Shown: in pieces, positions 38,101 to 49,800 of the stretch | Layout: the number at the start of each line of letters is the position of its first letter | How positions within the stretch are numbered: position 1 is the stretch's first letter | Made by a program: the position numbers and the translations under genes | Assembly (NCBI GenBank): GCA_015146655.1 | Contig: VKHL01000074.1 | Span: 1 to 64,000 of the forward strand | Direction: 5' to 3' | From: Ochromonas danica | Taxonomy: Eukaryota; Sar; Chrysophyceae; Chromulinales; Chromulinaceae | DNA: 64,000 bases | Notes under the pieces: generated by a model | Told to the model about the DNA's origin: nothing | Database searches by the model: none | Seen by the model: the letters and a program-made list of their open reading frames with translations, nothing else

Positions 38101-38993
38101 AGGAAGTGGATCTTCTCATCTCCCACCCACCCTGTGGCCAACATCATCTCATAGGTCGTAGGAGTGGCTTGGAAGATGTTCACTTCATGTGCATCCATCA
38201 GCTCCAAGATGCGGAAAGGGTCTTTCCTCGTGGACGAGAGGGCCAAGATGAAGCAAGCACCGCGAGTGAGAGGCAGGAAGATCTCCAACACCGAGATATC
38301 GAAACAAAAGGTAGTCAAACCCAGCACCCGATTCTTCTCGGACACATGCAGCTCTTCTGCAAAGAAATGAATAATATTGTCCACGCCCACTTGCTTCACA
38401 GCCACACCTTTCGGCTTGCCCGTCGATCCTGAAGTGTATAGCACATACGCTAAGGCTTCCATGTTGTGATTCAATGTTCGCACATGGAGCAGAGATGCCT
38501 CAGAAACCACCTCACCGCTCTCTTCCGCTTCCTCCCCTACCGATCGGCCGTCCATCAGATGGCCGATAATTGTTCCATCTTGGCTACTGATCAAAATGTG
38601 CTTTGCACTGATCGGAGTGTTGTTCTTCTTCGCTTGCTCAAAGCACTCTTCGTCCACTATCAGCACATTGCAGCGAGCATGCTCCAGAATATAGGCTTGG
38701 CGATCAGGTGGGAAGGCAGGATCTACCGGGACATAGGCACATCCCGCCTTGTGAATGCCCAACATCATCGTGATGATGCCGATATGTCTCTCCATCAAGA
38801 GACCAACCATGGAGGTTTGCTCGAACACTTTGACTTGGTCAAGATGGAGCAATCTGACCAGTCTTTGGGCGATGGTTGAAGCACGTTCATTGAGCTTACC
38901 ATAAGTAATAGAAGACCCTTCTTCACTCACAATGGCTGGTGAGTTTGGTGAGCGAAGAGCAACTTCTTCAAAACGATCAATCACAAACTTCAT
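35117..38993 (-). CDS. Copy 2: adenylation-carrier-acyltransferase-3 fusion (NRPS-like, membrane)
   Basis: Exons 38993-36112 and 36032-35117 join by the same Arg-splitting intron (CG|G) to 1265 aa. The A-domain motifs, carrier Ser and AT3 order are as in copy 1, and residues from about 30 to 705 appear identical to it. The AT3 half belongs to a second subtype shared with copy 3: RLIEGIRGVLAFMVLYDHWHGLNAELSDAI in place of the copy 1 sequence. The loop near residues 980-1060 is Ser/Asp-rich and contains EYVVPLAPPTREV and SCGSDSSSSESE, which differ from copy 3, whereas flanking AT3 segments are almost identical. Its promoter is unlike that of copy 3 (see 39001-39780). Confidence 0.85.
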
Positions 38994-39000
38994 CTTCGTT

Positions 39001-39237
39001 ATATGGAAAAATATATATTAATGAAGAACAACTATTCGTACGTCAACCAACGCCAAGTGAAAGTGGCAGGAGACGAGAGGACGGAGAACGATAAACAAGG
39101 TGATGGAAGTTGATCATCGCCTTCTCTTGGCACATCTGGCGGAAACTGGACCTTGAAGAAAAAGGTGTGGGCTCTCTGCTGTTGGCCACAACAACGATCA
39201 AAACCAGAAATCAAAATTTTGGTCATCTGAGACAACT
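39001..39237 (-). promoter_or_regulatory. Copy 2 proximal promoter, related to that of copy 4
   Basis: Read on the minus strand, this segment aligns with sequence upstream of copy 4 (about 58205-58500). Shared strings include TTTCACTTGG then GTTGGTTGACGTA, TTCTTCATTA, and CGAAGATGAAGTTTG at the start. It is not the sequence found in front of copy 3. Confidence 0.6.
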
Positions 39238-39463
39238 CTCACGCAGGACAAAAGGAGCGACTGGGACACCGCGTCCCGCGCAATGGTTTCCCACTCAGTT
39301 TGCAAGATAAAATGATAATAAGGTCACACCCCGCAGGAGTACGAGTATTTACTCGCCGTACTCGCGAGTACTGTGCAACTGAGAGTGAAACTATTGCGCG
39401 GGGCTCTCCGGTCCTCTGCCAGTCGCTCCTTTTGTCCCAGTCGCTCCTTTTGTCCTGCGTGAG
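39238..39463. mobile_element. 226-bp MITE with 30-bp inverted repeats and AACT target duplication
   Basis: The left end CTCACGCAGGACAAAAGGAG (39238 on) and the right end CTCCTTTTGTCCTGCGTGAG (to 39463) are perfect inverted repeats over 30 bp (39238-39267 and 39434-39463). The complementarity continues imperfectly inward (CCCGCGCAATGGTTTC against GAAACTATTGCGCGGG). AACT flanks both ends directly. The right arm holds a tandem duplicate of CAGTCGCTCCTTTTGTCC. A central palindrome sits near 39340-39375. No coding capacity exists, so it is a non-autonomous DNA transposon; the superfamily is not determined from a 4-bp target duplication. No second copy was seen in the window. Confidence 0.85.
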
Positions 39464-39785
39464 AACTCCAATAAATCCCAAACCCCATCTTCATAAGCTA
39501 ATCTCTCTTTCATACTACTAGTGTAGTATAATTGCAGCTGATAGTGTATGATAATAATGTAACCTTCTTAATGCTGAGAAAGAACGGTAGGAGAAGGTGA
39601 AGATATTGCACAAGTTTTGTTCTGTTCCCACATCGGCGGTTGACCAACACAACCACTTCTTCCTCTTCAATGTCGAATGTAATGGGAAAATCTGGTTGCA
39701 TCCTTTGGCGGAAGACCCGGGTTGGGTCGGCCAAGTGACGGAATTTTTTCGCCCAGAAGTACAACACTGGAAAAAGCACGACTAG
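39464..39785 (-). pseudogene. Relic gene start and promoter of a tandem family unit
   Basis: On the minus strand, 39495-39780 aligns with the promoter of copy 3 (44060-44320), sharing CACATCGGCGGTTGACC/CTACATCGGCGGTTGACC and GAAAAAGC ends. It runs into GTATGAAAGAGAGATTAGCTTATGAAG and then ATGGGGTTTGGGATTTATTGG, which looks like a decayed form of the family start ATGAAGTTTGTGATTGATCG. The open frame there goes nowhere and meets the MITE. This appears to be the original 5' end of the unit, now cut off from the copy 2 coding sequence. Confidence 0.5.
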
Positions 39786-39816
39786 TGAACTCAGCAGAAG
39801 CCAAACTAATTTAATT

Positions 39817-40176
39817 TGGATGAATACATGATGTTTGATTATTGGCCATTACAGCAATTACAACGTTTCGTATGACCAAGGCTGCCGTAACATGTGTTCA
39901 TGATAGATGATTATCATGATGTTGTTCAAAGCCGTACTGAAATGATATCATGCGATAGCAATATGTCATTTAGTAATGACAGGGTATAGAGTATAGGGTA
40001 TAGGCCAACAAACACATAGAAGAAATAGACAGAATATAGGGCTACTATCTCAACAAAATAGTAAATGAGACAGCAGGAATGTATCGGTTATTATAGTATG
40101 GTACGTATGTGCATCGCAAGCATTTTACACAATACGACACTTCAAGTATATACAGATTATCACCAAATGTACAAAA
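39817..40176. repeat. 3' flank of copy 3 (duplicate of copy 2 flank)
   Basis: This flank is nearly identical to the flank ending at 35116, including the run GACAGGGTATAGAGTATAGG. Small insertions and changes separate the two. It marks the boundary between the two tandem units. Confidence 0.7.
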
Positions 40177-43100
40177 TTATTGAATAGTAGCATAATGGTG
40201 CTTATGTGAATTAGTCATTGCATTTCGTCTTGTTGACCACCAGGCCAACACCTTCGAAAATATGTTCGTTACTAAATAGTCTTGGAAGACCTTCTGAACA
40301 GTCCAGGCTATCATGATGAACAAGATCATCAAACCTACGCGATACTTCAAAGGTATCGATCGGTAATAGTTATAGCTAGGATGAGCTGGATGATAAGAAT
40401 ATTGCCCATTTGAGACATAGGACATGTAGTATAATATCATAACATTCTGAAGCAAATACAGAGGATAGGAGGCATAGCCTAAGAAATTCATAATATCGCT
40501 TTCAAGGAAAAGGCGAGAGAAGTTGTAGCGACTTCGCTCACGCTGATGGATACTAACAAAGACAAATGCCAGGAATACACATGGCAATACCAAGTGAATG
40601 TTGTATGGTAAGAAAGCCTTGGTTGACTTATGGCACAAACCTCCCTTACAAGAGATCAGCATTCCTGCACCAACTGCAATAGCATCAGGGAGAAATCTCC
40701 AAGCCAAGGCCAAGCTTCCATTCAGAACACCCCGCCATGACAGTCCCTCGGATATCGATGAGGAAGAATCTGAACTACTACTTCTGCTTCCATCGTCTGA
40801 GGAATCTGCTTGTACCACAGCGTTAAATATAGTGGTGGCACGAACGGTAACTTCTTGACTTGGTAAAGCAATGGGTGCAACTTGTTGAGGAAGGCCAGGG
40901 AGAATAATTTCCGCCAAATTATCCTTTGCCCATTGGACAAATCTATCCACATCATTAGTAGGTGTGGGGAATTCTTCGTTTTTCCCTTTGGCTGCATAGT
41001 CAGTCTGAGCTATACGCCAGCCACAAGCCATCTCAGCTACATATAATATCCATGCTCCACCCAAGTAATAGAAAAAGTCACTTGCCATCCTACAACATCC
41101 AAACAAATTCACAACTATGAGCAAACAAACGAAATAACTTCAGAGAGAAGAAAAGGTCATGTCCTTACCGAAGATTGTGCTTCACATTGAACCAAAACAG
41201 CAGCACCGTCAAAACAACCAGAAAGAAGGAAAGTGGTCCAGACACCTCGGGGTGATACAGATTGCGACTCCAATACAAAGAGATGTTGCCCAAATACTGA
41301 CTCCAAGATTGCTTGCTATTGCGAAGAGGGACAACCTGAGTGAAGCCGTTACTGCGAGCACACACCTCGGATTCAGATGTCAACATGGTCATTCTCCTCA
41401 GACCCTCTGTCCAAAGGAAGCAGTAGGCTCCATAGAATAGCATACAGTTGATCAAGTTAGTTGCATATCGAAGTGGAGGACCAGAGTGCATACACTCTCC
41501 CCATAAATCCATGCCGATCACGTGCAGAAATGTGCAAAGAGCTGAGCTGCTGCTCTGAGGTAATCCAGGAGCATGGTGAGGATGGACATACTTATCCTGG
41601 TAGTACCAAGTAGGAGCATTGAGGATCAAAGTCAACCACAGAATGGGATACAAACCCACTGCTCGCACCAACCAGAATTTGGCTAGTTGAAATGGTGATT
41701 GAGGAGTGACTTTCCACTCGTCCTCACTGCCATTCAAACCTGACTTCTTCTTGATCTCAGGAGGAGATCGCACTTGCGATGCCGTAGTGAAGCCAGACAA
41801 AATATAAAACAGGGTAGTATCCACTAATATAGCATCCGAGAGTTCCGCATTCAATCCATGCCAATGGTCATACAGAACCATGAAGGCCAACACACCACGT
41901 ATTCCTTCGATCAACCGCTTATTCGCCAAGAGACTCGCTCCAAAGTAATCGATCGTTGGAACATGTGCGAAGTGATCTTTACTAGCTTCGCCTCCTTCTC
42001 CACACTCCATCTGAGACTCCCAGCTCTCGTTCTCTGCTTCGTTCTCAGAAATCAAATGAAGCTTCTCTCTCGCCGCTGGACTGCAGCGATCATACAGAAG
42101 CTTGCCCAGATCTCGAATCGTTCGACCTGGAACAAACAAGTCATCAAGCCTCATCGTCACTTCGCCATGGAGAGCATTGCTGAGCTGTCTCAACAACATC
42201 ACTGACCCCAGGGAGTCCAAGCCAAATGCACCCAAGTTGTTGCTGGGACTTGGACGATGACCACGCAATGCCTTGATCACTTCACAGATTACTGCAGACA
42301 CAGGGCGAGTGCCATCGGATAGGGCCGGTGAAGACACTGTGTCTGCTGGCAATGCCTTCGTCACATCTGCTGCTGGACTCACTGCAGCTACTGCCTTCTG
42401 CAAGTCCTTCGGATCAGGAAGAGCTTTCTTGTCCAGCTTGCCATTCGGAGTTTTCGCGAAGTCCTTGATGATCACTGTGTACTTGGGAATCATGTAGTAC
42501 GTCAGCTTGCTGCGAGCCTGCTCGTGAATGCTGTGGAGCAGCTCAGCAGACAAGCTGTACTCCACCACTCCTTGCTCATCACTGCTCTTGATCACTGGGG
42601 TATCCGCTGTTGGCAATATGTACAAGACCAGCTTGTTGGATCGAACCAGCGCCACAGCTTTCTCAATGTGATCATTCTCCATGTACACCTTCTCGATCTC
42701 TTCCAACTCGATTCGGAACCCATCGATCTTCACTTGGTCATCCAAGCGACGCACAAAGATGTAGTTTCCGTCGGATAACTGCTTCACCACATCGCCTGTG
42801 CGATAGACCAAGCCTTCTCCGAAAGGATTCGCGATGAAGCGCTCTTGAGTCAGGTTGGGGGCATGCAAATAACCTGCCGCCACACCAATCCCACCAATCC
42901 ACAACTCTCCTTCTTCTCCTTGTGCAACCTCTTTCCAAGGCTGATTCTCTCCCACCAAGTAGAGTAAGGTGTCGGAGATCGCCTTGCCGATCGGCATCGC
43001 CTTGATTCCCATCTTGGCTGCATACGCTGCAAAGTCCTTCTCCACACGGAAGCTTGTCGACCAAATGGTGGTCTCAGTGGGACCATACACATTCAGAAAG

Positions 43101-44050
43101 CTTGCACATTTCTGAGCGATTGGCAACAAGCTGGGTCGAAAAGCTTCTCCACCCACCAGGAAGTGGATCTTCTCATCTCCCACCCACCCTGTGGCCAACA
43201 TCATCTCATAGGTCGTAGGAGTGGCTTGGAAGATGTTCACTTCATGTGCATCCATCAGCTCCAAGATGCGGAAAGGGTCTTTCCTCGTGGACGAGAGGGC
43301 CAAGATGAAGCAAGCACCGCGAGTGAGAGGCAGGAAGATCTCCAACACCGAGATATCGAAACAAAAGGTAGTCAAACCCAGCACCCGATTCTTCTCGGAC
43401 ACATGCAGCTCTTCTGCAAAGAAATGAATAATATTGTCCACGCCCACTTGCTTCACAGCCACACCTTTCGGCTTGCCCGTCGATCCTGAAGTGTATAGCA
43501 CATACGCTAAGGCTTCCATGTTGTGATTCAATGTTCGCACATGGAGCAGAGATGCCTCAGAAACCACCTCACCGCTCTCTTCCGCTTCCTCCCCTACCGA
43601 TCGGCCGTCCATCAGATGGCCGATAATTGTTCCATCTTGGCTACTGATCAAAATGTGCTTTGCACTGATCGGAGTGTTGTTCTTCTTCGCTTGCTCAAAG
43701 CACTCTTCGTCCACTATCAGCACATTGCAGCGAGCATGCTCCAGAATATAGGCTTGGCGATCAGGTGGGAAGGCAGGATCTACCGGGACATAGGCACATC
43801 CCGCCTTGTGAATGCCCAACATCATCGTGATGATGCCGATATGTCTCTCCATCAAGAGACCAACCATGGAGGTTTGCTCGAACACTTTGACTTGGTCAAG
43901 ATGGAGCAATCTGACCAGTCTTTGGGCGATGGTTGAAGCACGTTCATTGAGCTTACCATAAGTAATAGAAGACCCTTCTTCACTCACAATGGCTGGTGAG
44001 TTTGGTGAGCGAAGAGCAACTTCTTCAAAACAATCAATCACAAACTTCAT
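40177..44050 (-). CDS. Copy 3: adenylation-carrier-acyltransferase-3 fusion (NRPS-like, membrane)
   Basis: Exons 44050-41169 and 41089-40177 join to 1264 aa by the conserved intron. It is the tandem sister of copy 2: the A and carrier domains are identical apart from Cys for Arg near residue 7 (VIDCFEE), and the AT3 subtype is the same. Differences from copy 2 are concentrated in a short lumenal-type loop (DKYVHPHHAPG instead of DKYYLPHHAPG) and in the Ser/Asp loop of the second exon (QQVAPIALPSQEV, SRSSSSDSSSSISE). Long AT3 stretches between these loops are the same in DNA. The C-terminus ends in NSHKHHYATIQ, like the other copies. Confidence 0.85.
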
Positions 44051-45167
44051 CTTCGTGTGCTATTCTCTTTCATACGATTGCAGATAGTATATGATAATGA
44101 AACTATCCTTCTTGAAGACTGGATAGCACAGAGGATGCTGTACAAGTTGTGCTGGTTCCTACATCGGCGGTTGACCTCTCCACAACCACTTCTTCTTTAG
44201 TTCAATGCGAGAATTTGGTGCCCAGAGTACCAGTCTTTGGGGGAAGAAACAGCAGTAGAGAGGCAGAGGTGTAGCGGGCCGGGGGTGGGCCTCCCAGAAG
44301 TGCAGCTCTGGGAAAAAGCTCATTTGTTTTGGTGGTTTTTTTGTGTGTTTTTTGACTTGGTTGAACTGGATCGATTTGATTTTAACTTGAAATAAAGGAA
44401 ACACAAACACATAGCAAATGCTATCGTTTTATTATTCATTATTGGTAAATATTTAATGGTACTGCATGGATGGTGGTAAAAAGGCAGCTTTAAGGACATG
44501 AGTAAAGAGCGTATTGCACCTACCGGACTGCGATTTAACCGGCTTACTATGAAGTGAACGTATAATAGAATATAAGCATATAAGGTAGTCATATAAGAGA
44601 AGCGTAAAATAAAGATACCAAATGAAAACTGCCGTTAATTTCATTCCTTTTCATCCATATACTCATCTAGTACAGTTGCTTTGCCAGATGAATCGTCAGA
44701 ATATACTTGTGCAATCAAAAGACGGAACTATTGGAACGGTGACCACCATGAACAAAAGCTTGCAAAGTAATGATGTATTATTATATACCAGCACATCAGC
44801 ATGGTGTTTCATGCTAGTAAGATGCAAACCAAGCAGCAATATACAAGAGTTCGCTCGCTTCACAATATCGGCTCATCTAAATTACTTAAGCGGCTCAACA
44901 TCATTCGTGCAATCGTTCTCGTTCCCGCGGTAGAAACCGTCACCGTCATGTCGTGAAGAAGTACAAGAAAATAGGAAGGAATTAAATAGAATACAAATGT
45001 GCTGAACTTAATTTAGCAAGCATTACATTGCTACCCACTTCCTGCAGCCGCTCTTCAACCCAGGCCGAAGTCACGTGCTTGACAGCAAAATTAAGTGACC
45101 GAGAAAAAAGGTAATATAGAATGAACACTATCCACCCAGCTCCTGCAAATGATATACTAGATTTTGC
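44051..45167. other. Copy 3 promoter and intergenic region
   Basis: 44060-44320 is the copy 3 promoter, duplicated at 39495-39780. From 44320 to the actin stop at 45168 no gene is supported. An open frame at 44622-44933 has no recognisable content. The sequence just downstream of actin is AT-rich, fitting a 3' UTR. Confidence 0.5.
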
Positions 45168-45218
45168 TTAGAAGCACTTGCGGTGAACAATGGAAGGGCC
45201 GGACTCGTCGTACTCGGC

Positions 45219-45251
<33 letters not shown>

Positions 45252-46426
45252 GGAGGCAAGGATGGAACCACCGATCCAGACGGAGTACTTTCTCTCAGGA
45301 GGAGCAACGACCTTGATCTTCATGGTACCAGGAGCCAAGTTGGTGAGCTCCTTGGTCATGCGCTCAGCAATGCCAGGGAACATGGTGGTACCACCAGACA
45401 TGACAATGTTGGCATAAAGATCCTTTCTGATATCAACATCACACTTCATGATGGTCTGGAAGGTGCAGTCATGGATACCAGAAGCCTCCTTGCCAATGAA
45501 GCTGGGCTGGAAGAGGACCTCAGGGCAGCGGAAGCGCTCGCTGCCGATAACAATGACATTACCGTCTGGAAGCTCGTAGGACTTCTCGAGAGCAGAGGAC
45601 TCAGCAGCAGTCTTCATCTCAGCATCGAAGTCAAGAGCGACGTAGGTGAGCTTCTCCTTGATGTCACGAACGATTTCACGCTCGGCAGTGGTGGTGAAGG
45701 TGTAACCTCTCTCGGTCAAGATCTTCATCAAGTAGTCAGTGAGATCTCTACCAGCAAGGTCGAGACGCACGATAGCATGAGGAAGAGCATAGCCCTCATA
45801 GATAGGGACAGTATGGGAGACACCATCACCAGAGTCGAGGACGCAACCAGTGGTACGACCAGAGGCATAGAGAGACAACACAGCCTGAATGTTGACATAC
45901 ATAGCAGGGACATTGAAGGTCTCGAACATGATCTGAGTCATGCGCTCTCTGTTAGCCTTGGGGTTGAGGGGAGCCTCAGTGAGAAGGACAGGGTGCTCCT
46001 CAGGAGCGACACGGAGCTCGTTGTAGAAGGTGTGGTGCCAAATCTTCTCCATATCATCCCAGTTGGTCACAATACCGTGCTCAATAGGATACTTAAGGGT
46101 CAAGACACCTCTCTTGGACTGAGCCTCGTCTCCGACGTAAGCATCCTTCTGGTCCATGCCAACCATGATACCAGGGTGCTTGGGTCTACCGACGATGGAA
46201 GGGAAGACAGCTCTGGGAGCATCATCACCAGCAAAGCCAGCCTGAAAAAGAAATATAGAAGGTTTTGTTAATCAAGAAGGAGAGCGATAAGGAGGAAAAT
46301 GGGCACTTTGAAGGAAGGAATCTAGAAAGTCAAGTCCTTCGCCAATTGTCGAAAGAAATAATTTCTTACCTTGCACATTCCGGAACCATTATCAACAACA
46401 AGCGCTTGAACGTCCTCGTCAGACAT
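45168..46426 (-). CDS. Actin
   Basis: Exons 46426-46370 ([19 protein letters not shown]) and 46241-45168 join in phase 0 over a 128-bp intron to 376 aa, the standard length. It carries the nucleotide phosphate-binding loops [23 protein letters not shown] and [22 protein letters not shown], the [28 protein letters not shown] block, and the C-terminus [11 protein letters not shown]. It is a conventional cytoskeletal actin, very close to opisthokont, amoebozoan and stramenopile actins. The region has high coding bias (GC-rich third positions, preferred codons), unlike its neighbours, as expected for a highly expressed gene. It is head-to-head with RPC1. Confidence 0.97.
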
Positions 46427-46835
46427 GTTTTAGTGATAGTAACCTAAAGAAAGGAAAGTGAACTAGAGGGAGAAATGGATAGCACAAAGCTATTCAATTT
46501 TGCTGAGATCCTGTGGTCGTGCGCCGAATGGCCAACCCGCTGTGAAATCTTTCCCTCATCCGGGGAATCTTATGGGATAAATACTTTTCAGTGGCATTCT
46601 GACTGGGAGAAATAAGTGCGTCGGTGGGAAGATTGATTACTCTGCGTGGTATGTGGCATTCTTCGCGATTTCGTGATTTCGATACCGCATCTTTGGTGGA
46701 TGTAAGGTTTATTTGCGCGCGGCGGCAGTTCTGACCGTCTGGAGGGGGTTGTTAAGCACAAAAGTGCCAAAGAGCTATCTCTGGGTATTTAGCTCCCGGT
46801 CTTATTCATGGCGTGGATAAAAGGAAAGTGAATGG
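46427..46835. promoter_or_regulatory. Bidirectional promoter region, actin and RPC1
   Basis: This 409-bp interval separates the divergent start codons of actin (minus) and RPC1 (plus) and must hold both promoters unless 5' introns extend them. It is more GC-rich than most spacers here. No specific element is claimed. Confidence 0.5.
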
Positions 46836-49800
46836 ATGAATAATAAAGAAGATTACAGGATGACAGAAAGAAAATTAACAGTTCCGACTTCGATTGCTCC
46901 TAAGAAGATCGCTAAAATTCAATTTGGTATGTTAGATACTGAAGAGATAAAGTTAGCGGCAGAGATTCGTGTGAGTAATCGTGAGATTTATCAAATGCCT
47001 CAAAGGAATGCAGCTCCTTTAGGATGTATGGACAGTCGACTTGGTATTAGTGATAAGACCTCCAGTTGTAAAACTTGTGGGTAAGCTATTTCATCATCAC
47101 TTCACTTTCTGATCGTATCTTGAGTGGCCAGTGTACAGCTTTTTTCACACTCTGATTGGTCCCTCTCTGTGTACACCTCCTTCTCTCTCATCTCTCTTAC
47201 TCACTTCTTATCATCTTCTCATAGGAAGAAATTGACTGACTGTGCGGGTCATTTTGGGTACATTCAATTAGAGCTTCCTGTCTTCCATGCAGGCTATTTT
47301 AGACATACACTAACTATCTTACAGTGTATCTGTAAGCAATGCTCTCGTGTTCTTCTTCATTATGATGACCGTATGACCTTTCTCAAGAAATTAAGAGGTC
47401 CTAAACTTGATGCTTTGGGTAGAGCTGGAACCTTTAAAAGAATAGTTGATATTTGCAAGCGTACTTCCACTTGTCCATATTGTGGATTTGCTAATGGTGA
47501 GTCAACCAATCAATCACATCACTCTGATCTGTATTTTGACTCTCTTTCTCTTCTCCCTTTTACTTGATAGGTGTGGTTAAGAAATTGGGTGGAGGATGTT
47601 TCAAGATCGTTCATGAGAAGCATCGTGCTAAATATGCTGATGAACACACTGAAATGCAATTACGTCAGATGCAAGAGATTGTTCAAGCTTATCCTGACCT
47701 AAAGCCCCTTATCCAGAGACAAGTGGTAAGTCTTCTTCCTTTGATAACATTACATGCGTGTCTCATTAGGCGTTTGTTGTTGATCATCTAGGAGCTGCTC
47801 AATCCACTTAAAGCCTATGAATTGTTAAAGAAGATTATTGATGAAGACATGATGTTGCTATGGATGGATGGACAATATGGTTTACCTGAATCACTTGTAA
47901 TGTGGGCAGTGCCAGTTCCTCCAGTTCCTATACGCCCTTCTGTTCCGCAAGATACAGGTGGTGGTAGCACGGAGGATGATCTCACGGTGAAGCTTCAGGA
48001 AATTGTGGAAATGAACAATGCTTTGCGTATGGCGTTGGAAAAGGGTGCAACAATGAAAATGGTAGCAGAAGATTGGGAATTTCTGCAAATTCAAGTGGCT
48101 CTTTTTATCAATGGAGAGACACCAGGTATTCCTCGTCAATTGATGGGAACAAAGGCTATCCGTGGTCTCTGTCAACGTCTTAAAGGCAAGCAAGGACGTT
48201 TTCGTGGAAATCTTTCTGGAAAACGCGTTGATTTCTCTGGTAGAACTGTTATTTCTCCTGATCCAAATCTCCGAATTGAGCAGGTTGGTGTGCCAGTTTT
48301 GGTGGCCAAGACAATGACCTATCCCGAACGTGTTAATCGCTACAACATCGATCGTTTGCGGAAAGCTGTTTTGAATGGCCCTGAAAAGCATCCTGGAGCT
48401 AATATTGTACGGTCTGGTATGTTTGTAAGTGCCTTGCAGTATGCTGACCGTGAGAGGGTTGCTTTAGGTCTCAAGATGGGTGATATTGTGGAGAGACATA
48501 TGATTGATGATGATGTTGTGCTTTTCAATCGTCAACCTTCCCTTCATAAAATGTCGATCATGTGCCATCGTGTGAAAGTTATGCCATGGAGAACCTTTCG
48601 TTTCAATGAATGTTGTTGCACCCCCTATAATGCGGACTTCGATGGTGATGAAATGAATATGCATCTTCCTCAGACCGAAGAAGCTCGTGCTGAAGCTGCA
48701 CAGCTGATGGCTATCACCAACAATCTGGTTACTCCTCGTAATGGAGAGCCTCTCGTTGCTGCAACTCAGGATTTCCTCACAGGAGCGTATCTTCTCACAC
48801 AGAAAGATACGTTTTTAACAAAGGCTGAATTCTGCCGTCTTGTTTGTTATTTCTCTGATGCAAGTGAGCATATTGACATGCCACTTCCTACAATTTTGAA
48901 ACCAAGACCGCTTTGGACTGGTAAGCAGGTCTTTTCCCTTCTTGTCCGTCCCAACAAGGCCACAAATTGTACTCCAAACGTAGAAAGTGAAGAACGCTTT
49001 TACAGTAAGGACAAACATTTCTGTCAGCATGATGGCTATGTTGTTTTCCGTCATGGCGAGTTGATTTCTGGTCAATTGGGGAAAAAGACGTTGGGAGGAG
49101 ATTCTAAGTCCGGTCTTTTCTATGTTCTTATTCGTGATTTTGGAGCTCCGGAGGCAACGCGCTGTATGTCGCGTGTGGCTAAGCTAGGAGCTCGTTTCAT
49201 GGCGGATCGAGGTTTCTCTATTGGTATTGATGATGTGACTCCTTCGAAGCGAATGTTAGCGTTGAAAGAGAAGATCGTTGCTGAAGGACAGTATAATGCT
49301 GATGATCAGATTTCCGCTTATAAATCAGGCCGTATTCGCTTGAAGCCTGGTTGTGATGCTTTGCAGTCCCTTGAGAGCGAGGTAAATGGAATTCTGGGTA
49401 AAGTGCGTGAGAATTGTGGTAAAGAGGCTCTTGTGGCATTGAACTATCGAAATCCTCCACTTTGTATGGCCCAATGTGGTTCAAAGGGCTCCGCCTTAAA
49501 TATCTCTCAGATGATTGCTTGCCTTGGCCAACAGTCTGTGGGTGGCCAACGTATTCAAGATGGTTTTGTGAATCGCACTTTACCTCATTTTCCAGTTGGC
49601 GCTTTGTTTCCTGCTGCTAAGGGCTTTGTCGCCAATTCCTTCTACTCAGGTTTGACGGCCACGGAGTTTTTCTTTCATACGATGGGAGGAAGAGAAGGTT
49701 TGGTCGATACAGCTGTGAAAACGGCCGAAACTGGCTATATGGCTCGTCGTTTGATGAAGGCTTTAGAAGACCTCTCGATGCAATATGACAACACAGTGCG

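Noticed and set aside
34580-44320. Possible LTR-like or composite transposon bounding the duplicated copies
   Set aside because: The repeated flanks are gene promoters and 3' flanks of a tandem duplication; no reverse transcriptase, integrase or terminal repeats with target duplications were seen.
44622-44933. 103-aa open frame upstream of the actin 3' end
   Set aside because: No recognisable domain and no coding bias; lies between a promoter and an AT-rich 3' flank.
45183-46271. Long plus-strand open frame opposite actin (362 aa)
   Set aside because: It is antisense to actin and owes its openness to actin codon bias; no domain is visible.
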